Assembly (NCBI GenBank): GCA_023362775.1
Contig: JALMGJ010000003.1
Span: forward strand, 181,199,725-181,263,724
Source of the DNA: Charina bottae
Lineage: Eukaryota > Chordata > Lepidosauria > Squamata > Charinaidae
Direction: 5' to 3'
DNA: 64,000 nt
Shown here: positions 23,701-32,335 of the stretch, piece by piece
How positions within the stretch are numbered: position 1 is the first letter of the stretch
Layout: each line of letters begins with the position of its first letter
The notes under the pieces: model-generated
Seen by the model: only the letters and a program-made list of their open reading frames with translations
Databases searched by the model: none
Told to the model about the DNA's origin: nothing
Translations under genes and position numbers: made by a program

Positions 23701-26700
23701 TAGTATGCAGTAACCAATTCTTATCTAGCCTCACTGTGTCAAGTGCTAGTGTAGATACTTCTGAGCTCAAGCAGGGAGCTTTAGATGGCACTGCTGACTT
23801 ATAATTTCATTTTCAGTAGGTATAAGTTGCAGCGCTTATCATATTCCCACTTACCTCAGACATATAACACAGGCTACATTGTGTTTATCTAACACAGAGC
23901 TTTCCAAACTGTGTGTCGGGACACATTAGTATGTTGGCTGCAGTGTCTGGGTGTGTTGCGGCTGCTGCTGCCTCCGAGCCCTGCCAGGATTCCGCCCAGG
24001 TCCTAGTGCCTGCCTTGTGCCTGGCTGCCTCCAAACCTGCTGTGATTCCGTGCAGGTCCTAGTTCCTGCCTTGTGCCCTGCTGTAAGAGTGTGTCGCGAA
24101 ATGATGCATGTCTAAAAAGTGTGTCACCAACGTTAAAAGTTTGGAAAGCTCTGATCTAACAGTATTATTTTAGGTATTGTTACATTTTTGAGTCCTAGAT
24201 TTACACAGCTGTTAGTTGTTCTGGTCAACTGTCTCTGTTAAGGAGAAGGAATTGTTTTTCTATTCATCTAAACTGTACAGTTTTTTTTTAAAATTGCAAA
24301 ATTACAGTTGCTCTGAGCCATCTTCCAAAAACAGGCTACACATTTATGCAAATCAACAAAATAAAGTTGGTCCGGGTATACAGTTGTCTTGTGCTGTACA
24401 AAATGGAAAAGGGAAGGAGTGTACAACAATGATGTAGCCATGATTAGCTAGGAACACAACAGGGAACAATGGATCGGAATGGTGTTTGCCTCTGACGTAT
24501 TTTTTCTTTTGGATTTGTACTTTCTTCTGTTTATGCCAAAGTTCAATAGGTGATTATTTATTATAAAGTTCAGTGGTGGTTATTTATGTTATTTGAATCT
24601 TATTTTGCTGCTTACAGGTTATCAGAAGATATGTGGGAAACCATAGCAAACTGAACACATACGTTCTTAAGAGTTGGTTGAGGAAGAGAACTGAAAGAAG
24701 TTACAGTAGATTGTGCCCTAATTGAAAAGGAGAAGCAGCTATGAGCACAAATACTATATAACGTTAATATTTTTCCATGATCTCTTAATGTTCATTGTTT
24801 CCTTACTAACATAGTAGACCATTAGTAGACATAGTATAACAAAAGCAAAAAGATATTTGAACTATATAAAAGAATAAGTGTTTTCCCTGTATCACATAGA
24901 GTCAAAATGTAATGCTAAACAAATCTCATGGTGCAAATTACTGTAAACATTCCATTATATAATATTATATGCTTAAGCCAGCTGGAACAAACAGAATTAG
25001 ATATTTACTGATATTTGTTTGTGTAGATTCTATCAACAGGCATATATCTACAATATATTTTCAGTTCAGTTGACAGAATAATTACTTAAGGTAATGATAC
25101 CTTCTGTTGAAGCTTTTTTATTTTAGTGGGTGCATTTTATTTTTATAGTGAGCAGAATAGATTAAGGATTGTATTGAGTACTTCAGAAATCAAATGCAGT
25201 GAAGCAATTTTTCAGTCTCTAGTTTCATATTTGATTACTTTTAAATTGTGCTAAATGATAATCCATATGCCCTTATTGTCTTTAGGAAAAAGTAAGATTC
25301 TGGTGTACTAGCTCAGGTACTGGTGAATTAGCACATTCTTTTTTAAATATGCAAAATAAGAAGTTATAAATGCAAAAACTTCCAGGAATATAATAGGCAA
25401 TTGCCATGAAATGGATGTACTGGCATGTCTGAAAACATGAACGTGGGCTTGTCTTTGATTTGTGGTCCTGATCTTGTAAATCTGGTAAAGGATTGCATTT
25501 ATTGGTTGAAGCAAACAGCCTTTGAATTGTGATCAAATAAGGTGTTGTATGAATATTGTCTTAATATATTGTGCTGTTACATTCAAATTTTTATTTGGAT
25601 AAAGGAGACTGACAGCTGAGCCTTCTGTCATAAGAATTCAGACTTCAGTGTCTGTATGTTTGGAGCAGGAAGTACAGATATAGATTCTGAGGTTCACTCT
25701 ATGCCATCTCCGTGACTTCCTATCCTTTTTTTCCCTTTTTGGTCAGGTTATATTGGTAGTGTGGTATTGTTTGTTGCAATTACTGTTTAAAAATGGATGG
25801 AAGATCCAGATAGTTATACAATATAAACAGGACTTACGCTCTTTGGTCTCTTCTTCCCCAGCCTAATAAGTATCCCAGGAAACAGGATGAAAAGCTCCTT
25901 TGGTCTCACTGAAAGTCTCTTAACCCATTAAAATGCAGTTTGTGGAATATGGATTTCTGTGCATATTGCATAGGAGAAATTTTATGGCAGGACTAAAAAG
26001 TTCTCTATTTAAAAAAGGAGAAAAAAGATGAAACTTTTTTTAAAATTGATGTTAAAGCAAAACTTCATCACAGAAGCAGCTTTTTAAAATGCCTATAAAG
26101 TTGTTAATGTCAACAATTCTAATGTTATTTCTCAAATATACTTATGGGCACCTGTTGAACAACTTATCAAATTGTCTACAGGTATGTGTAATCCTCGGAA
26201 TTATAGTGACACACCTCCCACTTCGAAAAGTACTGTGGAGGAGCTGCATGAACCAATCCCTTCCCTTTTCCGGGCACTTACGGAAGGTGAAACTCAGCTG
26301 AGGTGGAAAATTGTGTCCTTTCCCGTTGCAGAAGAACTGTCACATCATGAGAATCTAGTTTCAATTTTAGAAACAGTGAACCATCCCCAGCATCAGAATG
26401 TTTCCGTTTCAAACAACAACGTCCATGCTTCATATTCTAGTGAAAAAGGTAAAATATTGTGATCGAAAGATTGAAATTTTATGTTGTGTTTGCAAGTTTA
26501 AGCTTTTAAAATGAGGTATGGTGATTTTCATCTTTTTTTCCCCTGTCCAATCGTGTCCGATTCTCGGACACTGCCTGGACAAGTCCCTGCAGTTTTCTTG
26601 GCAAGGTTTTTCAGAGGTGGTTTGCCATTGCCTCCTTCCTAGGGCTGAGCCCAAGGTCACCCAGCTGGTTTTGTGCCTAAGGTGGGACTAGAACTCACAG

Positions 26701-27162
26701 TCTCCCAGTTTCTAGCCTAATGCCTTAACCACTACACCAAACTAGCTCTAAGATAAGCTCATATTATTTTAAAATCAGATAAATATGGCCTCTATTCCAA
26801 AATATGGAAAATATACCAAATATGAGCAGTGATCCAAAATATTGTTATAGGAAAAGAGAAATGGTGCATGAGAATGGTAATGCTATAGACTTAGGAGTTT
26901 AGCAAAAGCTTTATTTGAATGATCTATGATTTAGACTTCAGTCAAAACACTAAAATCTGTCTTCTGCTTCGGTCACTTAGAACGCATGTGTACTGTGGCT
27001 TACTTTGATGACTGCATGTCAATACACCAGTGCAAGTTCTCTTGTGAATCTGTGGGTGCTTCCAAATACCGATGGTTTCACAACGCCTGCTGTGAATGTA
27101 TTGGACCTGAATGTGTCGACTACGGGAGTAAAACTGTAAGATGCACAAATTGTATGTTCTGA
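2650..27162 (+). CDS. TWSG1: Twisted gastrulation BMP signalling modulator 1 (spliced, four coding exons)
   Basis: Joined exons 2650-2769, 18759-18858, 26182-26448 and 26981-27162 total 669 nt, or 222 residues plus stop, against 223 in human. TWSG1 is a secreted glycoprotein that binds BMPs and chordin-family proteins outside the cell and tunes BMP gradients. Seen here: a hydrophobic signal peptide at about residues 1-24; a cysteine-rich N-terminal domain (about 25-77) rich in CxC and CC pairs; a variable linker; and a cysteine-rich C-terminal domain (about 166-220) ending CTNCMF. Possible N-glycosylation sites are N51 (NCS), N80 (NYS) and N146 (NVS). Exon phases are 0, 1 and 1, and every junction is GT-AG. 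The frame is intact, so the gene looks functional. The next gene, RALBP1, is the same neighbour as in human. Confidence 0.96.
2770..4107 (+). other. TWSG1 intron 2, proximal part
   Basis: AT-rich intronic DNA. I recognise no gene or repeat in it. The short frames at 3290-3517 and 3629-3814 show no family features. Confidence 0.5.
4108..5965 (+). mobile_element. L2-clade LINE, 5'-truncated, one frameshift
   Basis: The frame from about 4108 to 5019 encodes a non-LTR reverse transcriptase with [19 protein letters not shown], an SAAFDT motif, [10 protein letters not shown] and the catalytic YADDTQ. An extra G in the run at about 4986-4990 shifts the frame. The second half continues at about 5020-5773 with the L2-type C-terminus ([27 protein letters not shown]). 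The 3' tail (ACCGCCCAGAGTCCC, then AAAT repeats) ends near 5965. It is a dead copy in TWSG1 intron 2. CR1 is the alternative label, but LVQNAAAR and the C-terminal domain fit L2 better. Confidence 0.88.
5966..6712 (+). other. Intronic, nothing recognised
   Basis: AT-rich sequence. The frames here show no family features and overlap on both strands. Confidence 0.45.
6713..6968 (+). mobile_element. Sauria-type tRNA SINE, full length
   Basis: It has a tRNA-like head with the B box region GTGAGTTCTAGTCCC. The conserved body follows (GGTGACCTTGGGCCAGTCAC, CAGGGTTGTTGTTGTGG), then GCCTTGAGTTATTTATAAA and an AAAT/AAAC tail. This is the squamate Sauria SINE layout. Confidence 0.85.
6969..9010 (+). 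other. Intronic, mostly unique
   Basis: AT-rich DNA with a perfect hairpin at 7229-7270 and a T run near 7850. Part of 8640-8900 looks like an old repeat, but I cannot name it. No gene seen. Confidence 0.45.
7229..7270. repeat. Perfect 19-bp hairpin with 4-nt loop
   Basis: Bases 7229-7247 (TGTGGATGAATTAGAGTTA) are the exact reverse complement of 7252-7270, with a TTTT loop between. It lies in TWSG1 intron 2. Confidence 0.85.
9011..9176. mobile_element. Non-autonomous hAT element, copy 1 (166 bp)
   Basis: It starts with a degraded inverted end (TAATAGCTTTCCAAACTG) and finishes GTTTGGAAAGCTCTG. The exact 8-bp target duplication CTGTAAGA is at 9003-9010 and 9177-9184. The core has GTGTCGTGACAC-type motifs. 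It encodes no protein. Confidence 0.85.
9379..9613 (-). mobile_element. Sauria-type SINE, minus orientation
   Basis: The reverse complement shows the SINE head, body and tail in order: GAGTTCTAGTCCCGCC, GGTGACCTTGGGACAGTCAC, the TTGTTGTTGTGGGG motif and CCTTGAGTTATTTATAAA. It abuts another SINE of opposite orientation at 9614, head to head. Confidence 0.85.
9614..9818 (+). mobile_element. Sauria-related SINE with BovB-like tail
   Basis: It has the same head as other Sauria SINEs (GAGTTCTAGTCCCGCCTTAG). The 3' half differs: GCAAACCACTTCTGAAAAAC, then CTTGTCCAGGCAGTCTCC and GAATCGGACACGATTGAAC. That end resembles the 3' end of BovB LINEs, whose machinery is thought to move these SINEs. Confidence 0.8.
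9819..11107 (+). other. Intronic, nothing recognised
   Basis: AT-rich. The overlapping frames on both strands at 10514-10784 show no family motifs, so they are not called as genes. Confidence 0.4.
11108..11352 (-). mobile_element. Sauria-related SINE with BovB-like tail, minus
   Basis: Reverse-complement match to the 9614-9818 type: head near 11350 (AGAAACCGGGAGACC), GGTGACCTTGGGCCAGTCAC, GGCAATGGCAAAC, CTTGCCAAGAAAAATGC and a BovB-like end near 11130. Confidence 0.8.
11565..11892 (-). mobile_element. Probable solo LTR (328 bp)
   Basis: On the minus strand it begins TGTCATGG and ends CGTGACA, the TG...CA form of retroviral-type long terminal repeats. Inside are a TATA-like CATATATCAG near 11700 and an AGTAAA poly(A)-like signal near 11635. 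Flanks CCATC and CAATC could be a 5-bp duplication with one mismatch. No gag or pol is nearby, so it would be a recombined remnant. The family (Gypsy or ERV) is not identified. Confidence 0.55.
11893..13060 (+). other. Intronic, nothing recognised
   Basis: AT-rich intron DNA. The two overlapping minus-strand frames at 11950-12320 look slightly protein-like but match nothing I know. Confidence 0.4.
13061..13262 (+). mobile_element. Sauria-type SINE, 5'-truncated
   Basis: It starts within the head (GACTGAGAGTTCTAGTCCCG) and continues through the standard body and AT-rich tail. A CpG-rich CGCGCGCG variant sits in the CAGTCAC segment. Confidence 0.83.
13378..13665. mobile_element. Non-autonomous hAT element, copy 2 (288 bp)
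   Basis: Ends are CAGAGCTTTCCAAAC and CTTTGGAAAGCCCTG. Flanks ATCTCAAT (13370-13377) and ATCACAAT (13666-13673) form an 8-bp duplication with one mismatch. The core is extremely GC- and CpG-rich, which explains the long overlapping frames on both strands. They are not genes. Confidence 0.87.
13666..15632 (+). other. Pyrimidine-rich intron stretch, unassigned
   Basis: From about 14030 to 15480 the + strand is strikingly C+T rich and poor in G, with many CATTC and CTTCC words. It may be an old LINE in antisense, but no domain could be read. A direct repeat of AGATACACAAAAAAATCT lies at about 15506-15543. Confidence 0.4.
15633..16620 (+). mobile_element. L2-clade LINE 3' fragment, open frame
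   Basis: The frame through 16444 is open over the L2 C-terminal region: [43 protein letters not shown] and [15 protein letters not shown]. The YADD region has been lost to 5' truncation. The 3' tail with ACCGCCCAGAGTCCC and AAAT repeats ends near 16620. It looks younger than most copies here because the frame is unbroken. Confidence 0.88.
16627..17640 (+). mobile_element. L2-clade LINE 3' fragment split by a SINE
   Basis: 16627-16943 encodes the last part of an L2 ORF2 ([31 protein letters not shown]). After the inserted SINE the 3' UTR resumes at 17437, with GTGAGCCGCCCAGAATCAC near 17570 and a GAATT-rich end. It follows another L2 fragment in the same direction with no unique DNA between. 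Confidence 0.82.
16944..17436 (+). mobile_element. Composite tRNA-headed SINE with unusual body
   Basis: Flanked by the 9-bp duplication ATAGTGAGA (16935-16943 and 17437-17445). The head is tRNA-like (GCGGTGGCTCAGCGGGTTAA, then GGCAGTTCGAAACCG as B box). The middle, about 17100-17320, is GC-rich and unlike the other SINEs here. The tail (GTAAGCCGCCTAGAGTCCTC, GGGGATAGGCGGGGTATAAA, AAAT repeats) resembles the local L2 3' end, suggesting L2-type mobilisation. Confidence 0.75.
17850..18345 (-). mobile_element. Non-LTR retrotransposon 3' end (RTE- or R4-like)
   Basis: A minus-strand frame at 18014-18328 reads [39 protein letters not shown] and [12 protein letters not shown]. This is the C-terminal pattern seen after the reverse transcriptase in RTE and R4 elements. 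It is more diverged from the BovB copies than they are from each other, so it is a different family. The 3' side ends in a T tract near 17850-17865. Confidence 0.65.
18417..18689. mobile_element. Non-autonomous hAT element, copy 3 (273 bp)
   Basis: Ends CATAGCTTTCCAAAC and GTTTGGAAAGCACTG are flanked by the exact 8-bp duplication ATCTAATG (18409-18416, 18690-18697). The left part carries three near-tandem AGTGTGTCGCGAGACA units. The core is GC-rich. It ends 69 bp before TWSG1 exon 3. Confidence 0.9.
18759..18858 (+). CDS. TWSG1: TWSG1 exon 3, cysteine-rich N-terminal domain
   Basis: The acceptor ATTATCCAG is at 18758 and the donor GGTAAGT starts at 18859. The exon is 100 nt and ends in phase 1. 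It encodes [20 protein letters not shown] and onwards to CCDCVG, holding nine cysteines in about 33 residues plus the NCS sequon at N51. The pyrimidine tract is mostly T in a TTTA-repeat context between the hAT element and the exon. Confidence 0.96.
18859..19493 (+). other. TWSG1 intron 3, proximal part
   Basis: Unique AT-rich sequence apart from the G-rich tract at 19267-19323. The frame at 19137-19445 runs through that tract and is not a gene. Confidence 0.5.
19267..19323 (+). repeat. G-rich GGGT/GGTT tract
   Basis: A run of GGGT units followed by seven GGTT units. Several G3-G7 runs close together could form a G-quadruplex on the sense strand of the TWSG1 pre-mRNA. Confidence 0.8.
19802..19878. 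repeat. Microsatellite (TATG)n(TG)n(CATA)n
   Basis: TATG repeats, then a TG run, then CATA repeats. The outer arms are complementary, so the locus can fold back. It lies inside the L1-like insertion. Confidence 0.9.
20647..21113 (-). mobile_element. CR1-L3-like LINE 3' fragment with AATAG tail
   Basis: At its left edge are TAGAATAGAATAG-type repeats, and the minus strand reads GACAATAAAGTTATTATTCT before them. Upstream of that are ACAGCTTTGTCCCCCAGGC and TTGTTGTGAACTGGAGCAG. CR1-L3 elements with such pentanucleotide tails are known as microsatellite seeders in snakes. The boundary on the right is approximate. Confidence 0.6.
22097..22417 (-). mobile_element. tRNA-derived SINE, GGGCGCAGTGGCT family, minus
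   Basis: The reverse complement begins GGGGCGCGATGGGTCAGTGG, carries the B box region and the signature GCATGCAAATGCAAGTAG, and ends AGTCAGACATGACTGTG with CCTTTACCTTTA. The same ~330-bp SINE occurs six more times in the window. Confidence 0.85.
22772..23894 (+). other. TWSG1 intron 3, unique stretch
   Basis: About 1.1 kb of moderately AT-rich sequence with no repeat I recognise. This is one of the longer repeat-free intron pieces, so it may hold conserved non-coding sequence, but nothing in it identifies a function. Confidence 0.4.
23895..24153. mobile_element. Non-autonomous hAT element, copy 4 (259 bp)
   Basis: Ends CAGAGCTTTCCAAAC and GTTTGGAAAGCTCTG, with the exact 8-bp duplication ATCTAACA (23887-23894, 24154-24161). 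The core is of the second type, with CTGCCTCCRARCC and GCAGGTCCTAG motifs in two imperfect units. Confidence 0.92.
24154..26181 (+). other. TWSG1 intron 3, distal part
   Basis: About 2 kb of AT-rich intron with no recognised repeat or gene, ending in the acceptor TTGTCTACAG. Confidence 0.45.
26182..26448 (+). CDS. TWSG1: TWSG1 exon 4, linker region
   Basis: 267 nt, phase 1 to phase 1, with acceptor CTACAG at 26181 and donor GGTAAAAT at 26449. It encodes [20 protein letters not shown], then [34 protein letters not shown] and the variable stretch around [17 protein letters not shown]. The sequons N80-Y-S and N146-V-S are here. Close agreement with mammalian TWSG1 up to the C-terminal variable part supports the frame. 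Confidence 0.96.
26541..26750 (-). mobile_element. Sauria-related SINE with BovB-like tail, minus
   Basis: Reverse complement of the 9614-9818 type: head TAGTGGTTAAGGCATTAGGC, then GTTCTAGTCCCACC, CAAGGTCACC complement, GGCAATGGCAAACC, and an end with TCGGACACGATTGG. It is in the short last intron of TWSG1. Confidence 0.85.
26981..27162 (+). CDS. TWSG1: TWSG1 exon 5, C-terminal cysteine-rich domain and stop
   Basis: The acceptor is GGTCACTTAG at 26980. Coding begins in phase 1 and ends at TGA 27160-27162. It encodes [40 protein letters not shown] and the ending [13 protein letters not shown]. Ten cysteines match the family spacing. The acceptor has a weak pyrimidine tract but the reading frame and phase leave no doubt. 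Confidence 0.97.
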
Positions 27163-28134
27163 AGTTAAACCATTCAATTTTAATATTGCAGTCTCCAAAG
27201 AATACGTGTGTGGGGGGAGGGGGTATATCTTGCATGTATTACTTTGGATGGTACAGCTGCAGCACAATTGAAGGGACCTAGAGATGTATAATATTTTAAA
27301 TATGTAATTTTACACTTTAAATCATTGGAACAATTAATTAGTAAATGTTTAGATGTTGTTTTTGATTGGACAATGTAAGAAGTTTCATAAATTGAATTTT
27401 ATGTCAGTTGTTGACTAATTTGCATGTACGACCTTGAGTAGATGATCATGAAGCTTCACCAGAATTGTAATTTGGAGTTATGAATTAAGCATAGTTATAT
27501 TTTTTGAGCTTCTCACATGTCCCAGTTTTGAACTGTGAATTGCTTTTATGGACCACACAGATTATACATTAAAGAGCTCTCCAGCAATAGCCACTTGTTT
27601 GCAAGAAAGAAAAGGAATTTATACTGCTTTCTTGTTTTAAGAGCTTACACTTCTTATGAATAGCCCTTTATAAAAAAGATTTGATAAACTTAATTATGTC
27701 CTTTTCATTGCACCCTTTTCTTTGCTTCCCTAATTCTTGACCTCAGCTAGCCTATTTTGAACAAAATGGAAGAAGCTTTTGAAATTAAATTATAAATCAT
27801 AGTAGATTCAGAAAATATGGATATATAAAAACAATCTCGGGTTTAGATTAAATAGGAAATTATTTTTAAATACATAGTCAATGCTATCTACTAAAATTTA
27901 CATACTTGACTGTCCATTTTCCCATTTCCAATTATAGATTCTCATAATACACTGTTCAATTGTTACTGTTAACAAATTGCCTAGTTTACTACTGTGATTT
28001 GCCATTTATGGAAACTATTCCTTTATACAAAGAGATATCTAGAAATGGATACATTTATGGTTTTTATAAGAAATTGCATCCAATATCCAGACTGAGATTG
28101 GCAGAGAAATGCTTACTGTTCTCAAAGATTAGAG

Positions 28135-28296
28135 CAGGGCTCTTCAAACTTTTTCAGGGTGTGGAACCTGTTAGTTAAGAGAAAAATTTCCCAGAACCGC
28201 TGATCAAAATGCAAAGCACTAGTGATTAAAAATTGGCTGTGTTCAAGTGTACACAGAATCAAGTTTTTTCCATAGAACGTGTTTAAAAAACCTCTG
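28135..28296. mobile_element. Second hAT-like MITE family (162 bp)
   Basis: It starts CAGGGCTCTTCAAAC and ends GTTTAAAAAACCTCTG, with the exact 8-bp duplication GATTAGAG (28127-28134, 28297-28304). The ends are related to, but distinct from, those of the six-copy family. It lies in the predicted TWSG1 3' UTR. Confidence 0.8.
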
Positions 28297-28713
28297 GATT
28301 AGAGCACCATTCAGTCACTAAATAGGGTCTTGTAATGCCTCTTCCCATCTCTAACAGATGTTGGAGATACAGTTAAAGCTGTTTCTACCACTATGCATTT
28401 ATCAGGTGAGATAACATCATGCAGCATCAAATGCAACACTTGTGTTCTAGGAGTTCAGTGCCCAACTGAAAGTATTGCATATTTCTCAATGTGAGCTACA
28501 GTTAACCTTTTGTATATTTTATCTAATTTAAGACAGTCTGGGTGGTAAACCTCAATACTTTTCATTCAGAACTAATATACAGTTGTAACACTGGATTTCC
28601 ATTAAGAAAAGAAATATAACTGCTTAAAGGAAGAATCTGTATATGAAGTGTTTCTCCTGCATTTGAATATTATAATTCATTTTTTTTTGCAAGTAAATGG
28701 TCTTATAGACCAT

Positions 28714-28782
28714 TGCTGGCTGGGGAATTCTGGGAGTTGAAGTCCATACATCTGAAAGTTGCCAAGGTTGAGAAACACTGTT
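28714..28782 (+). repeat. Single arm of a squamate foldback repeat
   Basis: TGCTGGCTGGGGAATTCTGG followed by GAGTTGAAGTCC and GGTTGAGAAACACTG. The same arm occurs in both orientations at 45316 and 47179. Confidence 0.7.
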
Positions 28783-29728
28783 ACAAACCAAGATTCCATT
28801 GTATTATTTTTAATTTCTCCAGAAGTTCAGGGCAACCAATTAAAAATTGTGGGCTGTGTCTTACGGAACTATAGTGAGAGATGGTGAAATCAGGAACTTG
28901 TGCAAGCAATGCAGGTTCCTCCAAATTTGGAGGGAGTGGGGGTGAGATTTACTCTTCCCAACTACAGCTCCATTAAGACACAGGTGACCAAGTTCAACAG
29001 CTCCCCCAGCTCCCTGTAGAATCCTTTGAAACACGGGAGCAGAGACAAGAGGAGAGGAAGGGAAACATCCATTGCATCCATGTGCTGGTGATCCACTGAA
29101 GCATTGAACTACATGTTTTTCTGTTTAATTTAGTGATTTTATGTATTTTATAATACAGTATTCACAATGTATATCTTCTTACAGTCTTGCTTCCTGGGGG
29201 AAACTGTAACAATCCTATGTAATTTAAGTTGATCTATCTATAACAGAAAATTACACCTTATAAGGAGGACAAGTTTAACAAGTTCTGTAACCTGATAGCA
29301 TTTAGTCAATTGGCAATGTATTGCAATATGAATTCTGTTCTATGAAATGACAAAGAAAATTGTTCAGTTAAACTAATTTAATACCTCTCAAGCAGTCAAA
29401 AATCTTCATAATTTTGAATGCTCAGCCTGTAAAATGCATAATTCTGATTATTATTTTCTCATTCTGTTACCATGGATTTATAAGATTATCCTAATAGTTT
29501 AAAAACTATTGCAAGAAATAATTGGATTCAGAATGACTCTTTGTTGTTTATGGTAGAAATTCTTCAACCTTGAAATATATATTAGCAAGAGTGTTTCTGT
29601 TAATCTGTAATATAATTCATAATACAGTTAAAATTATCTTCTGGATACTCATTGTACATGCAGTTACAATAGTAATTTACAGCAATATTAAGTTTTTTCT
29701 TACTTTTTATATTGTTCAAGAATGTTTT

Positions 29729-29734
29729 AATAAA
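29729..29734 (+). terminator. TWSG1: Candidate TWSG1 poly(A) signal
   Basis: AATAAA followed by a T- and GT-rich stretch (CATTGTTTCTGTTTT), the usual layout for cleavage. It is about 2.57 kb after the stop codon. Confidence 0.55.
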
Positions 29735-30089
29735 CAACACCCTGTTTATCTATTTCATTCATTGTTTCTGTTTTAATATGAAGATGAATTAGTATTAGTT
29801 TGCTTCTAGGAGTTTTTTATATTGAACATGGCAAGCCTGTATCATTGCCAAGAAAACTACATGGATGTCTCAATGAAGTCACCAAGGGTAAAGTTTGACT
29901 CAGAGGAGACTTTACCTTTAGCCAGTTTGAATGTCTTTAGTGCAGCAAACTGGGATAAAAATGTTTTAAATAAATGGATACAGATTTAACGGAATTAGGT
30001 ATAAGTAGACACTTTATATTCAGAGGTCAGGCCCAGGCATGGATGGAAACTGTATTGTTAATCTTGCTGATTAATTATCATTGTCAAGA

Positions 30090-31790
30090 CCTAGGCAGAG
30101 GAAGTGAACCATTTCTGTCTTCTTAAACCTCTCAGCAGCCTTTGAGACCATTAACCATGATATCATTCTGAACCACCAACAGGACTGAGTATTGGGCAGC
30201 CTGTTTTACAGTGGTTCTGCTCCTTTCTCAGTGGACAATTCCAATCAGTGGAAGAAAAGGAATCATTCTAATGGCCTGTGATGCGTGAAGTGCCATGAAG
30301 TTCCGTTCTCTTTTCTTCTTAACCTCTATAAAATGAAGCCATTGGGAGAGGTCATTTTTTATTTGGAGTAAAGCATAATCAACATGCTTCTGATACCAAT
30401 CCTTCCTGATACTTTATGTCACCATCCCAGGCTGCATCAGTGATGAGGCTGAGATTGAAGGAGAATCACTTGGAGCTCAGGCTAAGAGCCCCTAATCCAA
30501 ATACACTTTCCCAGGGAAATTGTCAGCTTAGCCATGAAACATTTAGAAGGCCAATGAATGCTGATAAGCTAGGAAAAGATACTGGGAGGTGAGCAGAGCT
30601 CTGGGAAAGCAAAAGAAAGTAACTCCCTAGAAAGAAACTATGTTCATAGAATAATGCCTCTCTATTATTTCAAAAACCCACTGTCTTTGTAGTTCTGCCC
30701 ATTACCTTTTAAGGTAAAGGTAAAGGTAAAGGTTCCCCCCGCACATTTGTGCAGTCGTGTCCGACTCTAGGGGCCGGTGCTCATCTCCGTTTGTTAGCCG
30801 AAGAGCCAGCATTGTCCAAAGACGCTTCCATGGTCATGTGGCCGCATGACGCGCGTGGAACGCTGTTACCTACCCACCGAAGTGGTACCTATTCATCTAC
30901 TTGCATTTGCATGCTTTCGAATTGCTAGGTTGGCAAGAGCTGGAGCTAGTGCGGGAGCTCATTCCGCACGCAGGGCTAGGGATTCGAACCTCCGAACTTG
31001 CAATCTTCCGATCAACAAGCCTGGCGTCTTACCCACTGAGCCACCACGCCCCTTTACCTTTACATTTACATTACCTTTTAGTTACATCCTAATGTTTCAC
31101 TGACCTCACTAGGCACATGATGTGTTATACCAAATCAAATACCTTGCTGCTGTATACAATCACATATATAATTTGCATAAGTCTATAAAGATGGACTGTA
31201 ACCCCACCCTTCCTTAGGCCTGTTTTTGACTCCAGCACTGTCAAGAAAGCAATTTGTGCTTCAGTGTAATGTGTCCTGATCTCCAATTCAGATGTACACC
31301 TGGGAAAATAGTAGTCTTATCCTTGTACCTGGTGGCTATAAGGATCTGGCAGGAAAAAAGCAGGCTGAAGTTGATCCCCAGCAAGACCAATTTGCTGTTT
31401 GTTCATTGAGGCTGAACTTAAGGAACAGTTCTGTAACTTGTGGTCCTCCTGGTCTCATAGCTACTGCTGGAGAGCAAGTGGAGATTATAACTAGAAGGGC
31501 CTTTGCCAAGCTCTGGCTGGTATGCTGGTTGTAACCAGACCCTACCTGGAGTAGGAGGACCTTGCAACATTGATGCACACTGTTATGTGACACTTTTAAG
31601 ACCATTCAGAAGCTCGGCACAAAATACAATTGCATGCTTGTTAACTGGCACTGGGTGCAGTGAGCACATTACATATATGCTGTGGTCCCTGCACTAGTTA
31701 CCAATCAGTTTATTAAGTACTGGTTTTGACCTATTAAGCCATATTTGGCCTGACAGGTATCTTCAGGACCACCTCTTCCAAGGAAAAAAT
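30090..31790 (+). mobile_element. Old degenerate L2 LINE, interrupted
   Basis: Scattered reading-frame echoes of L2 ORF2: a decayed [13 protein letters not shown] segment near 30130-30170, NLYKMKPLGEVI near 30325, and further decayed stretches at 31290-31760 ending in the [12 protein letters not shown] region. Many stops and indels. A SINE (30711-31056) sits inside. It is much older than the copies at 15633 or 62885. Confidence 0.6.
30711..31056 (-). mobile_element. tRNA-derived SINE, GGGCGCAGTGGCT family, minus
   Basis: The reverse complement starts AAAGGGGCGTGGTGGCTCAG and ends in CCTTTACCTTTACC repeats; the left edge shows four GGTAAA units. High similarity to the copies at 33813 and 53813 suggests recent activity. 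Confidence 0.88.
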
Positions 31791-32105
31791 GCTTGTGATC
31801 CTTCATTTCCATGAATTTGTGGGGGAGCAGAGGCTGAGACCAAAGAACATATTTGTCCATCATGGCTCCCTTTTGATTTTTCCCCTGAAAGTTTGACTTC
31901 CCCCAACACTGATGGCAGCTTATTTAACTTAATTAAGATAATGGAAGCTTGTAAAATTTCTTGTTGCTGTTCCATTTTCAGACTCTTATGTTGGTTGTTT
32001 TTAGATTTTTATTATTTTTGTACCATGGACATTTTATTTTTGACATGGATGTTTTATACTTGTCTTTATATACCGCTGATGGTCTTTTGATTTCAATGGT
32101 ATAGA

Positions 32106-32335
32106 CATAGCTCTTGCCAACCTAGCAATTTGAAAGCATGCAAATGCAAGTAAATGAATAGATACCACTTTGGTGGGTAGGTAACAGCGTTCTGCGTGCG
32201 TCATGCTGGCCACATGACCGTGGAAGCGTCTTCGGACAACGCTGGCTCTTCGGTTAACAAACGGAGATGAGCACCGGCCCCTAGAGTCGGACACGACTGC
32301 ACAAAAATGTGCGGGGGGAACCTTTACCTTACCTT
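32106..32335 (+). mobile_element. 5'-truncated GGGCGCAGTGGCT-family SINE
   Basis: It starts at CTCTTGCCAACCTAGCAATT, lacking the tRNA head, and ends CCTTTACCTTACC. It is bounded by a 41-bp direct repeat (32065-32105 and 32336-32376) with one mismatch, including TATACCGCTGATGGTCTTTT. The long duplication is unusual for a SINE. Confidence 0.82.

Larger units (their letters stand above)
27163..29760 (+). other. TWSG1: TWSG1 3' UTR (inferred)
   Basis: AT-rich DNA after the stop without an earlier AATAAA that I can find. It carries a short hAT-like element (28135-28296) and half of a foldback repeat (28714-28782). Mammalian TWSG1 also has a long 3' UTR. The end is inferred from the poly(A) signal at 29729. 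Confidence 0.5.

Noticed and set aside
26172..26462. 96-codon frame as a separate gene
   Set aside because: It is TWSG1 exon 4 extended into both introns.
30846..31103. Frames repeated at several sites reading [17 protein letters not shown]
   Set aside because: This is a translation of the GGGCGCAGTGGCT SINE, found wherever that SINE occurs.
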